From: Candidatus Thiodiazotropha sp. LNASS1
Lineage (GTDB): Bacteria; Pseudomonadota; Gammaproteobacteria; Chromatiales; Chromatiaceae
Direction: 5' to 3'
DNA length: 64,000 nt
Assembly: GCF_964212655.1 (NCBI RefSeq)
Contig: NZ_OZ156465.1
Location: forward strand, 2,914,001-2,978,000
The position numbers and the translations under genes were made by a program. This document shows, piece after piece, positions 19,114-28,260 of the stretch. Positions within the stretch are counted from its first letter, which is position 1. Every line of letters starts with the position of its first letter. The notes beneath the pieces were generated by a model that saw nothing but the letters and a program-made list of their open reading frames with translations, was not told where the DNA came from and ran no database searches.

Positions 19114-19755
19114 CTAAACAAGCCTATTTTCCAAAACAAATTCAGCCAATGCCTTACCAAGGATCTTGTGATGAGGTTCATCAAGATGAATCCCATCGAC
19201 TTTACTGCTTTGTGTCACCTTGCCCGCATTGAAAAAGTGCGTTGATGATTCAGTTGCAACTTTGGCAAGTTCATCGCCTAAACCTCCGAATCGCTTCTCT
19301 GCATCTCTGAATTTTTCTGCAATCGGGCCTTTAGGTTGAGTAATTCTGGGCGGTGCGACAATCAGGATTTCCGGTACGGGCATCCCTGGCTCAATGGGAG
19401 ACTGCCTGATGATGTTGATCAGCTTTGCCATACCCTGCGAGGATAACCATGCACTATTGCCATGTGTACATTGGAAATCGTTGGTGCCGAGCATTAAAAC
19501 CACCAACTTCAGAGGGGAGTGCATCTCAATCACTTGGGACAATCCTTCAGCCCCATTTCTCCCTGGTTTGAATGGATCAGGCCAAACTGTACGACGTCCG
19601 TTAAGGCAGTTCTCAATAATACGAACCTCTTTTCCTGCCGTTAGAAGTGTATTCTCAAATATACCTGGCCAACGCCGGTCGAAAGGAAGCCGCTCTCTTG
19701 TATTGGGTATAATTCCCCAGGTCAAGCTGTCGGAATAAATTAAAACCTGCTCCAT
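19114..19755 (-). CDS. SGNH/GDSL-family hydrolase (arylesterase-like)
   Basis: A cytoplasmic-looking 213-residue esterase. Block I reads YSDSLTWG, so the usual GDS is SDS with the nucleophile serine retained; block II is NGRRT, block III LGTND, block V DGIHLD with the catalytic Asp/His. Members hydrolyse acyl or aryl esters. The ATG at 19755 (MEQVLIYSDS) is preferred because AGGA precedes it by 5 bases; longer starts at 19761 and TTG 19791 exist. No signal peptide. Confidence 0.88.
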   Translation of the reverse strand: MEQVLIYSDSLTWGIIPNTRERLPFDRRWPGIFENTLLTAGKEVRIIENCLNGRRTVWPDPFKPGRNGAEGLSQVIEMHSPLKLVVLMLGTNDFQCTHGNSAWLSSQGMAKLINIIRQSPIEPGMPVPEILIVAPPRITQPKGPIAEKFRDAEKRFGGLGDELAKVATESSTHFFNAGKVTQSSKVDGIHLDEPHHKILGKALAEFVLENRLV

Positions 19756-19877
19756 GTCCATCCTATATAGATACGCTGACCGTATAATCAAGACAATACA
19801 CGATTAGCGAGTTGATTACTGAAGCAGTCACCCTTTACCTGTCAATCTTATTGAGTTTCGAAGCGTATTTTCGAATA

Positions 19878-20279
19878 TCAATCTGAATTACGTATATGTT
19901 CGATATAGTGCGGACGATCATCCATCACCAATCTGACGCCCTCGGCCCAGGCCTGGAGCCGCTCATCACTCTTATCAAACTTCAGATCACAGCGGGCCCG
20001 GCCCTGACTGTTGAGAGGGATCGGGATCATATCCCGGTAGGTGTAGACGTTCTCACCCACATCACCACCTTCACAGGTGCAGGGAGACACGGGTATATCT
20101 GATTCGAGCTCTGCACCTTCATACACCAAGGCACCCGCCTGCCACCATCGGGTTCGTTCATCTGAACCACTCATGGTTTTAATGATAATGGCGCGTGAGA
20201 AACGTATTGTAAGGGTGCCGTTTTCAAATACGATTGATTCGACTTCACTGCCAGGCAGGTCGACTGAACTGGAATCCAT
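19878..20279 (-). CDS. Uncharacterised 133-residue protein
   Basis: Not recognised as a named family. It appears soluble and beta-rich, with no signal peptide. The middle holds a Cys pair in PCTCEGGD; a third Cys lies in RARCDLKF. The frame is uninterrupted and the composition is normal for this genome. It lies between the esterase and ntrC on the same strand but is separated from both by about 120-170 bases, so an operon link is weak. Confidence 0.6.
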   Translation of the reverse strand: MDSSSVDLPGSEVESIVFENGTLTIRFSRAIIIKTMSGSDERTRWWQAGALVYEGAELESDIPVSPCTCEGGDVGENVYTYRDMIPIPLNSQGRARCDLKFDKSDERLQAWAEGVRLVMDDRPHYIEHIRNSD

Positions 20280-20446
20280 AACTGTTTACCTAAGGCCTGT
20301 TAACACTCATCCGATCGGCAGCCACCGATTTGAATCAATCGCCGCCTGAATCAGTCTTGAATCATAACGTCATGCTCACGCCAAGCAAACATATTGATAG
20401 CGGGTTAATAGTAAGGGAGGCGTACCAATGTTGAGACATTTACGAC

Positions 20447-21856
20447 TCAAGACTCCTCCAAACCAAGCTCCTTTATTTTTCGGGTCAAGGTATTGCGCCC
20501 CCAGCCAAGTAAGCGGGCCGCATCCTGCCGTCTGCCGGCGGTGTGCTCCAGGGCTATTTCGATCATTGCCGATTCGAAATCCGGTTCTGCTTCGTTGAGT
20601 ATGCCTTCACCACCTTCCTGAAGCCTTTTTCTCGCCCAGTCGCGCAATTGTTGTCGCCAGTCCTCAGGGTAGGCGGATTGCGTGTCATTGCTTTCTTTCA
20701 ATTCGCTCGGCAGATCATCAATGTGTATCTCTTGCCCGGAGGCCATTACCGTCAACCAGCGAGCCGTATTTTCCAGTTGGCGAACATTGCCCGGCCACTC
20801 CAACTGGCTCAGGTAGGCTTCAGTCTCCGGTAACAGCAACTTCGTCTCAACCGCAAGTTCTTCTGCGGCGCTTTTGAGAAAATGTTTCATCAGCAACGGA
20901 ATATCCTCCCGCCGTTGACGCAATGAGGGAATATGAATACGTATGACATTCAAGCGGTGGAACAGATCTTCCCTGAAGGAGCCCAGTTTTACCAAACCTT
21001 CCAGATGCTGATGGGTGGCGGCGATGATACGTACATCCACTTTGACCGGCTCATGACCACCGACCCGATAGAACTCACCATCGGCTAACACCCTAAGCAA
21101 TCGCGTCTGCAATTCCGCCGGCATGTCCCCGATCTCATCCAGGAACAGGGTACCGCAATCCGCCTGCTCGAACCGTCCCGTACGGCGCGTCTGCGCGCCG
21201 GTAAAGGCCCCGCGCTCATGACCGAACAACTCCGATTCCATCAGGTCCTTCGGTATTGCGGCCATGTTCAATGCGATGAATGGCCCAGTGGAACGAGTGC
21301 TGTGACGGTGCAAGGCATGGGCCACCAACTCCTTTCCGGTACCGGACTCACCATTGATCAATACGGTAATGTTTGATCTCGCCAGGCGCCCGATGGCACG
21401 GAATACTTCCTGCATCGCCGGTGCTTCACCGATAATCACCTTCTCCTGATCCAGATTGTCCTGAGTTGGTTTCTCATCCTCCGATATTTGCTGACGGCAT
21501 GCCCGTCTGATCTGTTGTACGGCCTCATCCACATCAAAGGGTTTGGGCAGATACTCGAAAGCACCGCCATGGTAGGCGGATACAGCACTCTCGAGATCAG
21601 AATGAGCGGTCATGATGATCACCGGCATATCCGGAAAACGCGTATGAAGCAACTCCAGCAGTTCCAATCCATCCATTCCCGGCATGCGGATATCCGAGAC
21701 CACAACATCCGGCTGTTCTCTATCCAGATAGTTCAACACCCGGTCCGCACTCTCGAAACAGGTGACATCCATATCCGCTTTTTCCAGGGTCTTCTGCAGC
21801 ACCCAGCGAATCGAGCGATCGTCATCGATGACCCATACCCGGCATGATCTATCCAT
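20447..21856 (-). CDS. ntrC: Nitrogen regulation response regulator NR(I)
   Basis: A sigma-54 enhancer-binding activator, 469 residues. The receiver domain has acidic pocket D11-D13 and phosphoacceptor D55 in [10 protein letters not shown]. The AAA+ domain has Walker A GESGTGKE and the sigma-54-contacting loop GAFTGA. The C-terminal Fis-type helix-turn-helix is [21 protein letters not shown]. It is partner to NtrB immediately upstream (8-base overlap). NtrC operators with matching sigma-54 promoters are visible upstream of both ntrB and glnA in this window, so autoregulation and glnA activation are expected. Confidence 0.96.
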   Translation of the reverse strand: MDRSCRVWVIDDDRSIRWVLQKTLEKADMDVTCFESADRVLNYLDREQPDVVVSDIRMPGMDGLELLELLHTRFPDMPVIIMTAHSDLESAVSAYHGGAFEYLPKPFDVDEAVQQIRRACRQQISEDEKPTQDNLDQEKVIIGEAPAMQEVFRAIGRLARSNITVLINGESGTGKELVAHALHRHSTRSTGPFIALNMAAIPKDLMESELFGHERGAFTGAQTRRTGRFEQADCGTLFLDEIGDMPAELQTRLLRVLADGEFYRVGGHEPVKVDVRIIAATHQHLEGLVKLGSFREDLFHRLNVIRIHIPSLRQRREDIPLLMKHFLKSAAEELAVETKLLLPETEAYLSQLEWPGNVRQLENTARWLTVMASGQEIHIDDLPSELKESNDTQSAYPEDWRQQLRDWARKRLQEGGEGILNEAEPDFESAMIEIALEHTAGRRQDAARLLGWGRNTLTRKIKELGLEES

Positions 21857-22924
21857 CTACCTGCTCCAGTGGAAGTAATACTCTAAAAACCGTATGTCCC
21901 GGCTTACTGGTGAACTCGATCAAACCCTGATGCCTGTTGATCAGGGTTTGGGAGATTGAGAGACCCAAACCCATGCCATCGCTACCCGATACCAATGGAA
22001 AAAAGACTCGCTCCTGAAGCTCAACCGGTATACCCGGTCCGTTATCCGAGATCTCGATCGACACCACAAGGCGATGGCGTATATTGCCGATTGTGAATTG
22101 ACGAAGGATTCTGCTGCTTATCCCCATGGTCCCCCTGGGCCCGGCAGCTCGAACGCCATTCCTCAATATATTGAGGAATGCCTGGATCAATTGATCCATA
22201 TCCCCCTTTAAATCAGGAATGCTCGGGTCGTAGTCTTTGATGATCTCCAGCCCCGGACCGGTCTCCACCCGTACCAGACTGCAGACACGTTCAAGCACCT
22301 GATGAATGTTGACCCACTTCATCACCGGAATCTTGTTCGGCCCCAACATCCTGTCCACCAGGTTCTGCAGCCGGTCGGCCTCTTCTATGATTATCTGGGT
22401 ATATTCCGCCAGGGCGGCATCGGGAAGCTCTCTCTCCAACAGCTGTGCTGCACCCCTGAGTCCGCCCAGGGGATTCTTGATCTCATGGGCAAGGCCTCTC
22501 ACCAATGCCCGACTGGCCTGGTTACGTGCCAGTAACTGTTCCTCCCGCGAAATTCTCAGTTGCCTGTCGACCTGTTGAATCTCGACCAGAAATTCATTGA
22601 CATTCTGATCCAGCCTTATAGGTATCACAGTGCAATCGACCATGATCTCCTTGTCCTCACGTACAATTATCTGGTGTTCCCGCTCAGTGAATGGCTGGCC
22701 GGTCTGCAATGACCTTTCAAGTTTTCATGAACCACATTTCCGGAGCAGCTGACCAGTTCGCCAGCGGGTGTGCCGATCACCTTACGGGCACTGACACCAA
22801 ACATCATCTCAGCTGAAGAGTTGATATATTGCAGTCTGAACTCCCTATCAAACAGCAGAATGGCGGTACTCAGATTATCGAGTACCCGTTTCTCCATGCC
22901 TGTGATTGCCTGATCAGAATTCAT
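21849..22924 (-). pseudogene. ntrB: Nitrogen sensor kinase NR(II), interrupted by a one-base frameshift
   Basis: The PAS sensor half (22924 down to about 22715; VLDNLSTAILLFDREFRLQYIN) and the kinase half (frame open to 21849) lie in different frames. The kinase half has the phosphoacceptor His in GLAHEIKNPLGGLRGAAQLL, and an ATPase domain with DNGPGIP and GMGLGLSIS. The break is at the GG at 22713-22714. Restoring one G (AAAGGG TCA TTG) joins ENLK to GSLQTGQPFTERE, as expected from E. coli NR(II), and gives a normal 358-residue protein. Either the gene is inactive or the base was lost in sequencing; I favour the latter because both halves are otherwise intact. Confidence 0.85.
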
Positions 22925-22936
22925 GGCCTAATTTGA

Positions 22937-22951
22937 GCAATTTGCGGGCCA
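22937..22951 (-). promoter_or_regulatory. Sigma-54 promoter of ntrBC
   Basis: The minus strand reads TGGCCCGCAAATTGC, which fits TGGCACG-N4-TTGC with the invariant GG and GC separated by exactly 10 bases. The predicted start near 22925 would almost coincide with the ntrB ATG at 22924. The ATG nine codons in (22897) may therefore be the functional start for transcripts from this promoter. Confidence 0.7.
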
Positions 22952-23143
22952 ACACTTCCGAGTCTAAGCATATTCTTTTCCCATCGGTAGTGACTGTCCG
23001 CTTGATCTGTTAAATGATTGATTTTAGAAGGCAGAAATTCCGCTTAGGATCACAGTCTGGCTATCTGATCACAATTATGCATGCTGGTACGCCATCGGGT
23101 GCGACTGCAACTCAGTACAACAAGAATTACCAAATCCAACTTA

Positions 23144-23160
23144 TGCACCATTATAGTGCA
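23144..23160. promoter_or_regulatory. NtrC operator upstream of ntrB
   Basis: TGCACCATTATAGTGCA fits the NtrC binding dyad (TGCACC-N5-GGTGCA type) with a perfect outer TGCAC/GTGCA. It lies about 220 bases upstream of the ntrB sigma-54 promoter start, a usual enhancer distance. Its 15-base core is identical to the operator at 25613-25627 in front of glnA. Confidence 0.75.
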
Positions 23161-23294
23161 CAGCTGGCGGGCAGGCTTGCTCCTGTAGGTGATTTGAGCG
23201 TTTCACAGACGCCTGGATACAGGGCCTGTTAACACTACTCCAATCGACCCAGCCAATAAGCGGGCCAAATCATTAATAATTGAACAAGATGGTA

Positions 23295-23795
23295 TTAATT
23301 AACCGCCGGCTGGCGCAGGTGAAAGGTGATGCTATTGGACTCTTTGAGGGACTCCCCTTCACTGGTGACGATCTTTGCCTGCAAAGAGTGGGTGCCACGA
23401 CTCAATTGCTGAAGGATTAGTTGAGTCTGCTTGATATCCGATTCGAGTTTGGTGCCATCCACATAGAGGTGAATCACATGGCCCTCTGCAAGATCGGGCG
23501 AGAGGGTGATGCCCACCGGAACCGAACCATCCTCATTGCGAATGGTTTCATCATCATTCGGCTGGACGATTGAAAAGGTGGCATATTCACCTGCCGCCGC
23601 ACGGGCCTCATCACTCTGCTCATCCGGTGGCAGCGCGGTTGTCTTCTTGCTGTCGGTGACCTTAATGCGTTCCGCATCCGGATGATAGCGTTCGGAATAG
23701 ATCACCTCGCCGTCTTCGGAGATGTACTTGTAGACATCCCGGGCGAACAGGGGCAATGCCAACAACAGAATCATTATCAGTACGACAATACGCAT
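23295..23795 (-). CDS. DUF4124 domain-containing secreted protein
   Basis: A 166-residue protein with a signal peptide (MRIVVLIMILLLALPLFA), the DUF4124 motif DVYKYISEDGEVIYSERYHP, and a C-terminal beta-sandwich-like region (VPVGITLSPDLAEGHVIHLYVDG) resembling an Ig-like fold. The ATG at 23795 was chosen over a TTG two codons earlier. Genes of this type often sit between glnA and ntrBC in related bacteria, as here. Envelope function unknown. Confidence 0.83.
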   Translation of the reverse strand: MRIVVLIMILLLALPLFARDVYKYISEDGEVIYSERYHPDAERIKVTDSKKTTALPPDEQSDEARAAAGEYATFSIVQPNDDETIRNEDGSVPVGITLSPDLAEGHVIHLYVDGTKLESDIKQTQLILQQLSRGTHSLQAKIVTSEGESLKESNSITFHLRQPAVN

Positions 23796-23853
23796 GCACA
23801 AAGAATAGACCAGTCATACCCAACAAAACAAGCGACTGTGTTCGCATAACCAC

Positions 23854-23879
23854 AAAAAAGCGCCCCCACAGGGGGCGCT
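23854..23879 (-). terminator. Rho-independent terminator of glnA
   Basis: On the minus strand a perfect 9-bp stem (AGCGCCCCC / GGGGGCGCT) with a TGT loop is followed at once by five T residues. It lies about 30 bases past the glnA stop. Confidence 0.92.
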
Positions 23880-23910
23880 CTTGCTACACATCAAAACAAA
23901 TCGAGACACT

Positions 23911-25317
23911 TTACAGGCTGAAGTACATATCGAACTCAACCGGATGCGTAGTCATACGCATGGTAGTGACCTCTTCCATTTTCAGATCGATATATCCGTC
24001 AATCAGGTCGTCGGTGAATACACCGCCCGCCGTGAGGAAGCCACGATCCGCATCCAGCGCCTCAAGTGCCTGGTCGAAGCTGTGACAGACAGTCGGGATA
24101 CTGGCGGCCTCTTCAGCAGGCAGGTCATACAGATCCTTATCCATGGCATCGCCGGGATGGATCTTGTTCTGGATGCCGTCGATGCCGGCCATCAGCATGG
24201 CGGCGAAGGCCAGGTAGGGGTTGGCGGTCGGATCGGGGAATCGTACCTCGACGCGGCGGGCCTTGGGGCTGGAGACCCATGGTATACGGATGGAAGCGGA
24301 TCGGTTACGGGCGGAGTAGGCCAGCATGACCGGGGCCTCGAAGCCGGGCACCAGGCGCTTGTAGGAGTTGGTGGAAGCATTGGTGAAGGCATTCAGGGCT
24401 CGGGCATGCTTGATGATACCACCGATGTAGTAGAGAGCCGTCTCGGAAAGACCGCCATACTGATCACCGGCAAAGATATTCTCGCCACCCTTGGCCAGGG
24501 ATTGATGCACGTGCATACCGGAACCGTTGTCACCCACCAGCGGCTTGGGCATGAAGGTGGCGGTCTTGCCGTAGGCATGAGCCACATTCCAGGTACAGTA
24601 CTTCTGGGTCTGCACCCAGTCGGCACGCTCAACCAGTGTGCTGAACTTGGTGCCGATCTCACACTGGCCGGCTGTGGCCACCTCGTGGTGGTGTACCTCG
24701 ACAGGTACGCCCATCTCCTCCATGGCAAGGCACATGGCGCCACGCAGATCGTGCAGTGAGTCAACCGGGGGGACCGGGAAGTAGCCGCCCTTCACACCGG
24801 GACGATGACCGATGTTACCGTCTTCGTAAACACGCTCGGAATTCCAATCAGCCTCTTCGGAGTCGATTTTGACCATGGAGCCACTCATGTCGATACTCCA
24901 GCGCACATCATCGAGGACGAAGAACTCGGGCTCAGGGCCGAAGAAGGCCGCGTCGGCGATCCCGGTGGAGGCGAGATAGGCCTCGGCACGCTTTGCCAGA
25001 GAGCGGGGATCACGCTCGTAACCCTGCATGGTGGAGGGTTCCAGGATATCGCAGCGGATGATCAGGGTGTTTTCGTCGGCGAAGGGATCGATGACCGAAC
25101 TATCATCTTCTGGCATCAGGATCATGTCCGATTCGTTGATGCCTTTCCAACCGGCGATGGATGAGCCGTCGAACATCTTGCCGTCGGTGAAAAAGTCCTC
25201 ATCGATCTGATTAGCAGGCAGTGTTACGTGCTGTTCCTTACCACGAGTGTCGGTGAAACGCAGATCGACGAATTTCACGTCATTGTCTTTGATCATCTTC
25301 AGGGCTTTTACGGCCAT
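23911..25317 (-). CDS. glnA: Glutamine synthetase, type I
   Basis: ATP-dependent amidation of glutamate, the main ammonium-assimilation enzyme (dodecamer, cytoplasm). 468 residues starting [23 protein letters not shown]. It has [11 protein letters not shown], the [10 protein letters not shown] metal-binding region, the [14 protein letters not shown] segment with the adenylylation tyrosine near residue 396, and [32 protein letters not shown] lies 8 bases before the ATG. The promoter region carries a sigma-54 site and two NtrC operators, and a strong terminator follows. Confidence 0.97.
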   Translation of the reverse strand: MAVKALKMIKDNDVKFVDLRFTDTRGKEQHVTLPANQIDEDFFTDGKMFDGSSIAGWKGINESDMILMPEDDSSVIDPFADENTLIIRCDILEPSTMQGYERDPRSLAKRAEAYLASTGIADAAFFGPEPEFFVLDDVRWSIDMSGSMVKIDSEEADWNSERVYEDGNIGHRPGVKGGYFPVPPVDSLHDLRGAMCLAMEEMGVPVEVHHHEVATAGQCEIGTKFSTLVERADWVQTQKYCTWNVAHAYGKTATFMPKPLVGDNGSGMHVHQSLAKGGENIFAGDQYGGLSETALYYIGGIIKHARALNAFTNASTNSYKRLVPGFEAPVMLAYSARNRSASIRIPWVSSPKARRVEVRFPDPTANPYLAFAAMLMAGIDGIQNKIHPGDAMDKDLYDLPAEEAASIPTVCHSFDQALEALDADRGFLTAGGVFTDDLIDGYIDLKMEEVTTMRMTTHPVEFDMYFSL

Positions 25318-25421
25318 CTTAATCTCCAGGATTTTCAGTTATTAAATGCTGAGCATAATCAGCCATTCGTAGCTTTATGCAGCCGGCCAAGGATACCGGA
25401 CGCTTTGGATAACGCAGAAAA

Positions 25422-25436
25422 GCAGATTTCATGCCA
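25422..25436 (-). promoter_or_regulatory. Sigma-54 promoter of glnA
   Basis: The minus strand reads TGGCATGAAATCTGC with GG and GC 10 bases apart, as sigma-54 RNA polymerase requires. Start is predicted near 25410, giving a leader of about 95 bases before the glnA ATG. It is paired with NtrC operators about 200-245 bases upstream. Confidence 0.7.
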
Positions 25437-25612
25437 CTCGAATAAAAAAGTCTTACAATGTCGATCCCAAGCAGTTCCATCTCCAATAAAAAGTCTTGAA
25501 ACGCAATAAAAATTAGAGAGTTAATCTAACTCTACGGCCTCTTCCACCGGAATGGGCTTCAAGCTGCCAACAGATAAGACAAATGATGCTGACAATTAAG
25601 GCGAGAGGGCGC

Positions 25613-25627
25613 GCACCATTATAGTGC
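25613..25627. promoter_or_regulatory. NtrC operator 1 of glnA
   Basis: GCACCATTATAGTGC, flanked by C and G that extend the dyad, is identical in core to the ntrB operator. Its centre is about 31 bases (three helical turns) from operator 2, the same-face arrangement known for NtrC enhancers. Confidence 0.75.
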
Positions 25628-25643
25628 GAGTCAATTATTTCAC

Positions 25644-25658
25644 GCACCATAAAAGTGC
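25644..25658. promoter_or_regulatory. NtrC operator 2 of glnA
   Basis: GCACCATAAAAGTGC, a second NtrC dyad with the same outer GCAC/GTGC arms. Its last base overlaps the stop codon of the CDF transporter gene. Confidence 0.68.
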
Positions 25659-26794
25659 TAGCCGAACCAGATGTGGACATCCCTGAATATCTCCGATCCC
25701 TTGACCGCCGCCTGATAATCGCTATGTAACTGCTCTGCTTGCTGATTAGAGACGAAGCAGTGTAATGGCAAGTAAAGCTCGATATCAATGCGTCCTGAAA
25801 GATAGTGAAGAACCACGCGCGCTTTCTGGTCATAGCAGGAAACACCACGGCAGACCCGGTCGAGTGCGGCCTCTGCCTCCGACCTAAGCGGCAGGTGGGT
25901 ACAGGAGGGCCCAGCCTCATCATCCTCCGGGTCGATATGGACGGTGACATCTTCCAGTACATCCACCCGGTCGATCAATCCGTACTGGACCACTTCGGCG
26001 ATTCGGTGCCCCTCGGAGACACTCACCCAGGGATCGACCTGGACATGAACATCGGCCATGGCATGACCTCCCAGCTTCCGGGTGCGCAGCATATGTACAC
26101 TCTTGACCCCTGAAATATTGCCGATCACTTCGCGAATCTGCGTTAAAGATTCCTCTTCAAGACCCGCATCCGCCAACTCCTGGGATGCCGTCCAGCCCAG
26201 ATCCCAACCGATTTTGATTATCATCAAACCGACAAGTACTGCTGCGATGGCATCCAGATAGGGAAGGCCCATCATGGTGCCGCCAATACCTACGAACACC
26301 ACTACCGAAGAGACGGAGTCGGTTCGGTGGTGCCAAGCATTAGCCCGCAGCAGGTTTGAATTGATCTGGTTGGCGAAGTAGCGGGTGTAGAAGAAGAGCC
26401 CCTCATTGGCAAGAATGGAAAAGGCGGCCACATAGAGGGTAAAGGTTTCCGGCTGTAACAGCTGCTCGGGTGTAAACAACCGATCTGCGGCATCCCAGAC
26501 GATCCCGACACCAACCGCGATCAGAAAACCGCCCAGCACCAGGGTGCCGATGGTCTCGAATCGACCGTGACCGTAGGGATGCTCCTCATCGGGGGCCTCT
26601 TTTGCATGCCGTGCGGTAAACAGCACCAGGGCATCTGTCAGCAAATCGGATAGCGAATGCACGCCATCCGCCAATAGGGATTGGGAATGACCCAACCAAC
26701 CGAATAACAATTTGACGATAGCCAGTATTGTATTGGTCAATGCGCCTGCTACGGCAACCCGGCGACTGACATCATAGCGTTCTTCCCGACTCAT
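25658..26794 (-). CDS. Cation diffusion facilitator (CDF) family metal exporter
   Basis: A 378-residue inner-membrane antiporter that exports divalent metal (Fe, Zn, Mn or similar) against protons. The transmembrane metal-site motifs are LADGVHSLSDLLTDALVL and HPYGHGRFETIG. Six predicted helices are followed by a cytoplasmic ferredoxin-like domain with the HVQVDP and VTVHIDPEDDE strands. A further C-terminal extension of about 80 residues contains a second region with CYDQKARVVLHYLSGRIDIELYL. The start codon overlaps the stop of the TusA-like gene (ATGA), so it belongs to the operon with the PP-loop enzyme and TusA-like protein. Confidence 0.9.
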   Translation of the reverse strand: MSREERYDVSRRVAVAGALTNTILAIVKLLFGWLGHSQSLLADGVHSLSDLLTDALVLFTARHAKEAPDEEHPYGHGRFETIGTLVLGGFLIAVGVGIVWDAADRLFTPEQLLQPETFTLYVAAFSILANEGLFFYTRYFANQINSNLLRANAWHHRTDSVSSVVVFVGIGGTMMGLPYLDAIAAVLVGLMIIKIGWDLGWTASQELADAGLEEESLTQIREVIGNISGVKSVHMLRTRKLGGHAMADVHVQVDPWVSVSEGHRIAEVVQYGLIDRVDVLEDVTVHIDPEDDEAGPSCTHLPLRSEAEAALDRVCRGVSCYDQKARVVLHYLSGRIDIELYLPLHCFVSNQQAEQLHSDYQAAVKGSEIFRDVHIWFG

Positions 26795-27030
26795 GATTCG
26801 CTGTCCTGCACAACTTCCACTATCACAATGTACTCCCCGTCATGGCTCTTTGCCTCTATGACAAGATGTCCATTGATGCGCGACCACGCCGGGATATCCT
26901 TAAGCACGCCCGGATCGGTACAAACTGCCTCGACCTGGGCACCGGCAGGAAGGCCTTCGACGGCATCTTGCACCCTGATCACCGGCATCGGACAAAGCAG
27001 ACCGCGACAGTCGAGTATCCTGCGGTTCAA
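26791..27030 (-). CDS. TusA-family sulfurtransferase
   Basis: A 79-residue sulfur-relay protein of the TusA/SirA/YeeD fold. The catalytic motif CPMPVIR sits near residue 14, preceded by another Cys in LDCRGLLCP. I place the start at TTG 27030, which is spaced 8 bases from AAGGAG and overlaps the upstream stop as TTGA; the GTG at 27039 sits on top of the ribosome site. The tight coupling to a PP-loop tRNA-type enzyme suggests it donates persulfide sulfur to that enzyme. A role in dissimilatory sulfur metabolism is possible but has no support here. Confidence 0.85.
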   Translation of the reverse strand: MNRRILDCRGLLCPMPVIRVQDAVEGLPAGAQVEAVCTDPGVLKDIPAWSRINGHLVIEAKSHDGEYIVIVEVVQDSES

Positions 27031-28070
27031 ATCAACCACTCCTTCGGGACCTCGTGAGCCGGCATCGGCACTACCTTCAGTGACCGGCTATCACCCGCTA
27101 GATCGGTAAAGCGCAGTTCAACCTCCGCCGCGTTTCGTCCCTGGCTGTAGCGGGCCACTACACGCCCAATCAACTCGATATCCCGCTCATTGATTTCGCC
27201 ATCGATCAAGGCCAGCGGACCGCCATGACTCACTGTATTGATATGCGGATAATGCTTCCGATAGCCTTGAAGGAAATTGGCCTCGCCCTCTTCACGGGCG
27301 ATGATCACCTTGAAACGGCTCGATGGCCGCAAGTGCCTGCCTACCTTCAGCAGCATGATGTCATCCAACTCATACTGTTTACTTCCGCGGGCGTTCCAAA
27401 GATCCTTCAGCTTCACTGTGTATTGTTCATCGGTAAGAAAACAGCAGCCGCCGGCAGGCTGAGCATAGTCCTCAATACCGAATTGCGCCGCCAGCGCCAT
27501 TTGGGGTTTGCGGCTTCGTCCGGAAAAGTCATATAGCCGGTTTCGATCAACCCAGCCCTCTCTCTCAGGCCGTGTCATGGGCAGATTCCTGGCGCATAGC
27601 GGCCTTAACAACAGGTCATGGGCGCCTGATTCTTCGGAGACGATAGGCATGGTCTCCTTACGTTGCGACATCGGTCGTTGACCGATCACCTCTCCCGTGA
27701 TGATGAAATCGAAATCCTTGGCCTTAATCCATTCATAGGCCTTGTGCACCATGAAAACCTTGCAATCGAGACAGGGGTTCAGATTGGCCCCATATCCATG
27801 CTTGGGATTGAGCAGTATCTGTTTGTACTCCTCGATGATATCGACGATGTGCAGTTTCATACCCAGTTGCTCCGCAACCCAAAGGGCATTGTTTCTTTTT
27901 TCCTTTTTCTGGTCGCGTTTGCGTATGGCATGCGTATGGCCTTCGACGCAGAAACCGGTGAAGAAGTTGATGCCCTCCACATGGATGCCCTGTTCCTGGA
28001 TCACGCGTGCAGCCAATAGGGAGTCCAACCCTCCGGAAATCAATGCTACTGCTTTTCGTTGTTCGCTCAT
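27027..28070 (-). CDS. PP-loop ATPase, tRNA-thiolation type (MnmA/ThiI-like, distinct)
   Basis: A 347-residue protein with the N-terminal adenylating PP-loop SGGLDS (residues 12-17), a CLDCK cysteine pair near 98, and GGCCFLTDE near 208. The C-terminal half (VGRHLRPSSRFKVIIAREEGEANFL) resembles the NFACT-R RNA-binding domain. This architecture is usually labelled tRNA (5-methylaminomethyl-2-thiouridylate)-methyltransferase, but it is not classical MnmA. tRNA sulfuration using sulfur from the coupled TusA-like protein is inferred. It is first gene of a three-gene operon. Confidence 0.8.
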   Translation of the reverse strand: MSEQRKAVALISGGLDSLLAARVIQEQGIHVEGINFFTGFCVEGHTHAIRKRDQKKEKRNNALWVAEQLGMKLHIVDIIEEYKQILLNPKHGYGANLNPCLDCKVFMVHKAYEWIKAKDFDFIITGEVIGQRPMSQRKETMPIVSEESGAHDLLLRPLCARNLPMTRPEREGWVDRNRLYDFSGRSRKPQMALAAQFGIEDYAQPAGGCCFLTDEQYTVKLKDLWNARGSKQYELDDIMLLKVGRHLRPSSRFKVIIAREEGEANFLQGYRKHYPHINTVSHGGPLALIDGEINERDIELIGRVVARYSQGRNAAEVELRFTDLAGDSRSLKVVPMPAHEVPKEWLI

Positions 28071-28260
28071 CGATATGCGCTGTATAAAAAGTGCGGAATT
28101 ATACCTTAACTATGCTCGCTATACGCGGGATTAACGGCCTCACAATAGTTTACAAAAGAGTATAAAAAGCAATGCAGGGTATAAGGATATAATGGTCCCA
28201 TTCTAACACTTGAAGCGATTCGTAAACATCGAAAAACGTTGACTTTAATCGGAGTACACC

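Larger units (their letters stand above)
22925..23294. other. Regulatory intergenic region upstream of ntrBC
   Basis: About 370 bases between the DUF4124 gene and ntrB. It holds a sigma-54 promoter next to ntrB and a distal NtrC operator, both described separately. A 72-codon open frame (23014-23232, +) runs straight through the operator and has no coding character, so I do not call it. Confidence 0.6.
25318..25657. other. Control region upstream of glnA
   Basis: About 340 bases upstream of glnA. It contains a sigma-54 promoter at 25422-25436 and tandem NtrC operators at 25613-25627 and 25644-25658 (annotated separately). No RNA gene or accepted coding frame is present. Confidence 0.65.

Noticed and set aside
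22705-22720. Programmed -1 frameshift in ntrB
   Set aside because: No X-XXY-YYZ slippery heptamer at the break, and the same one-G loss occurs in glyS, so a sequence artefact or mutation is more likely.
23014-23232. 72-codon frame between the DUF4124 gene and ntrB
   Set aside because: It spans the NtrC operator, has no family match, and lies in the ntrBC control region; chance frame.
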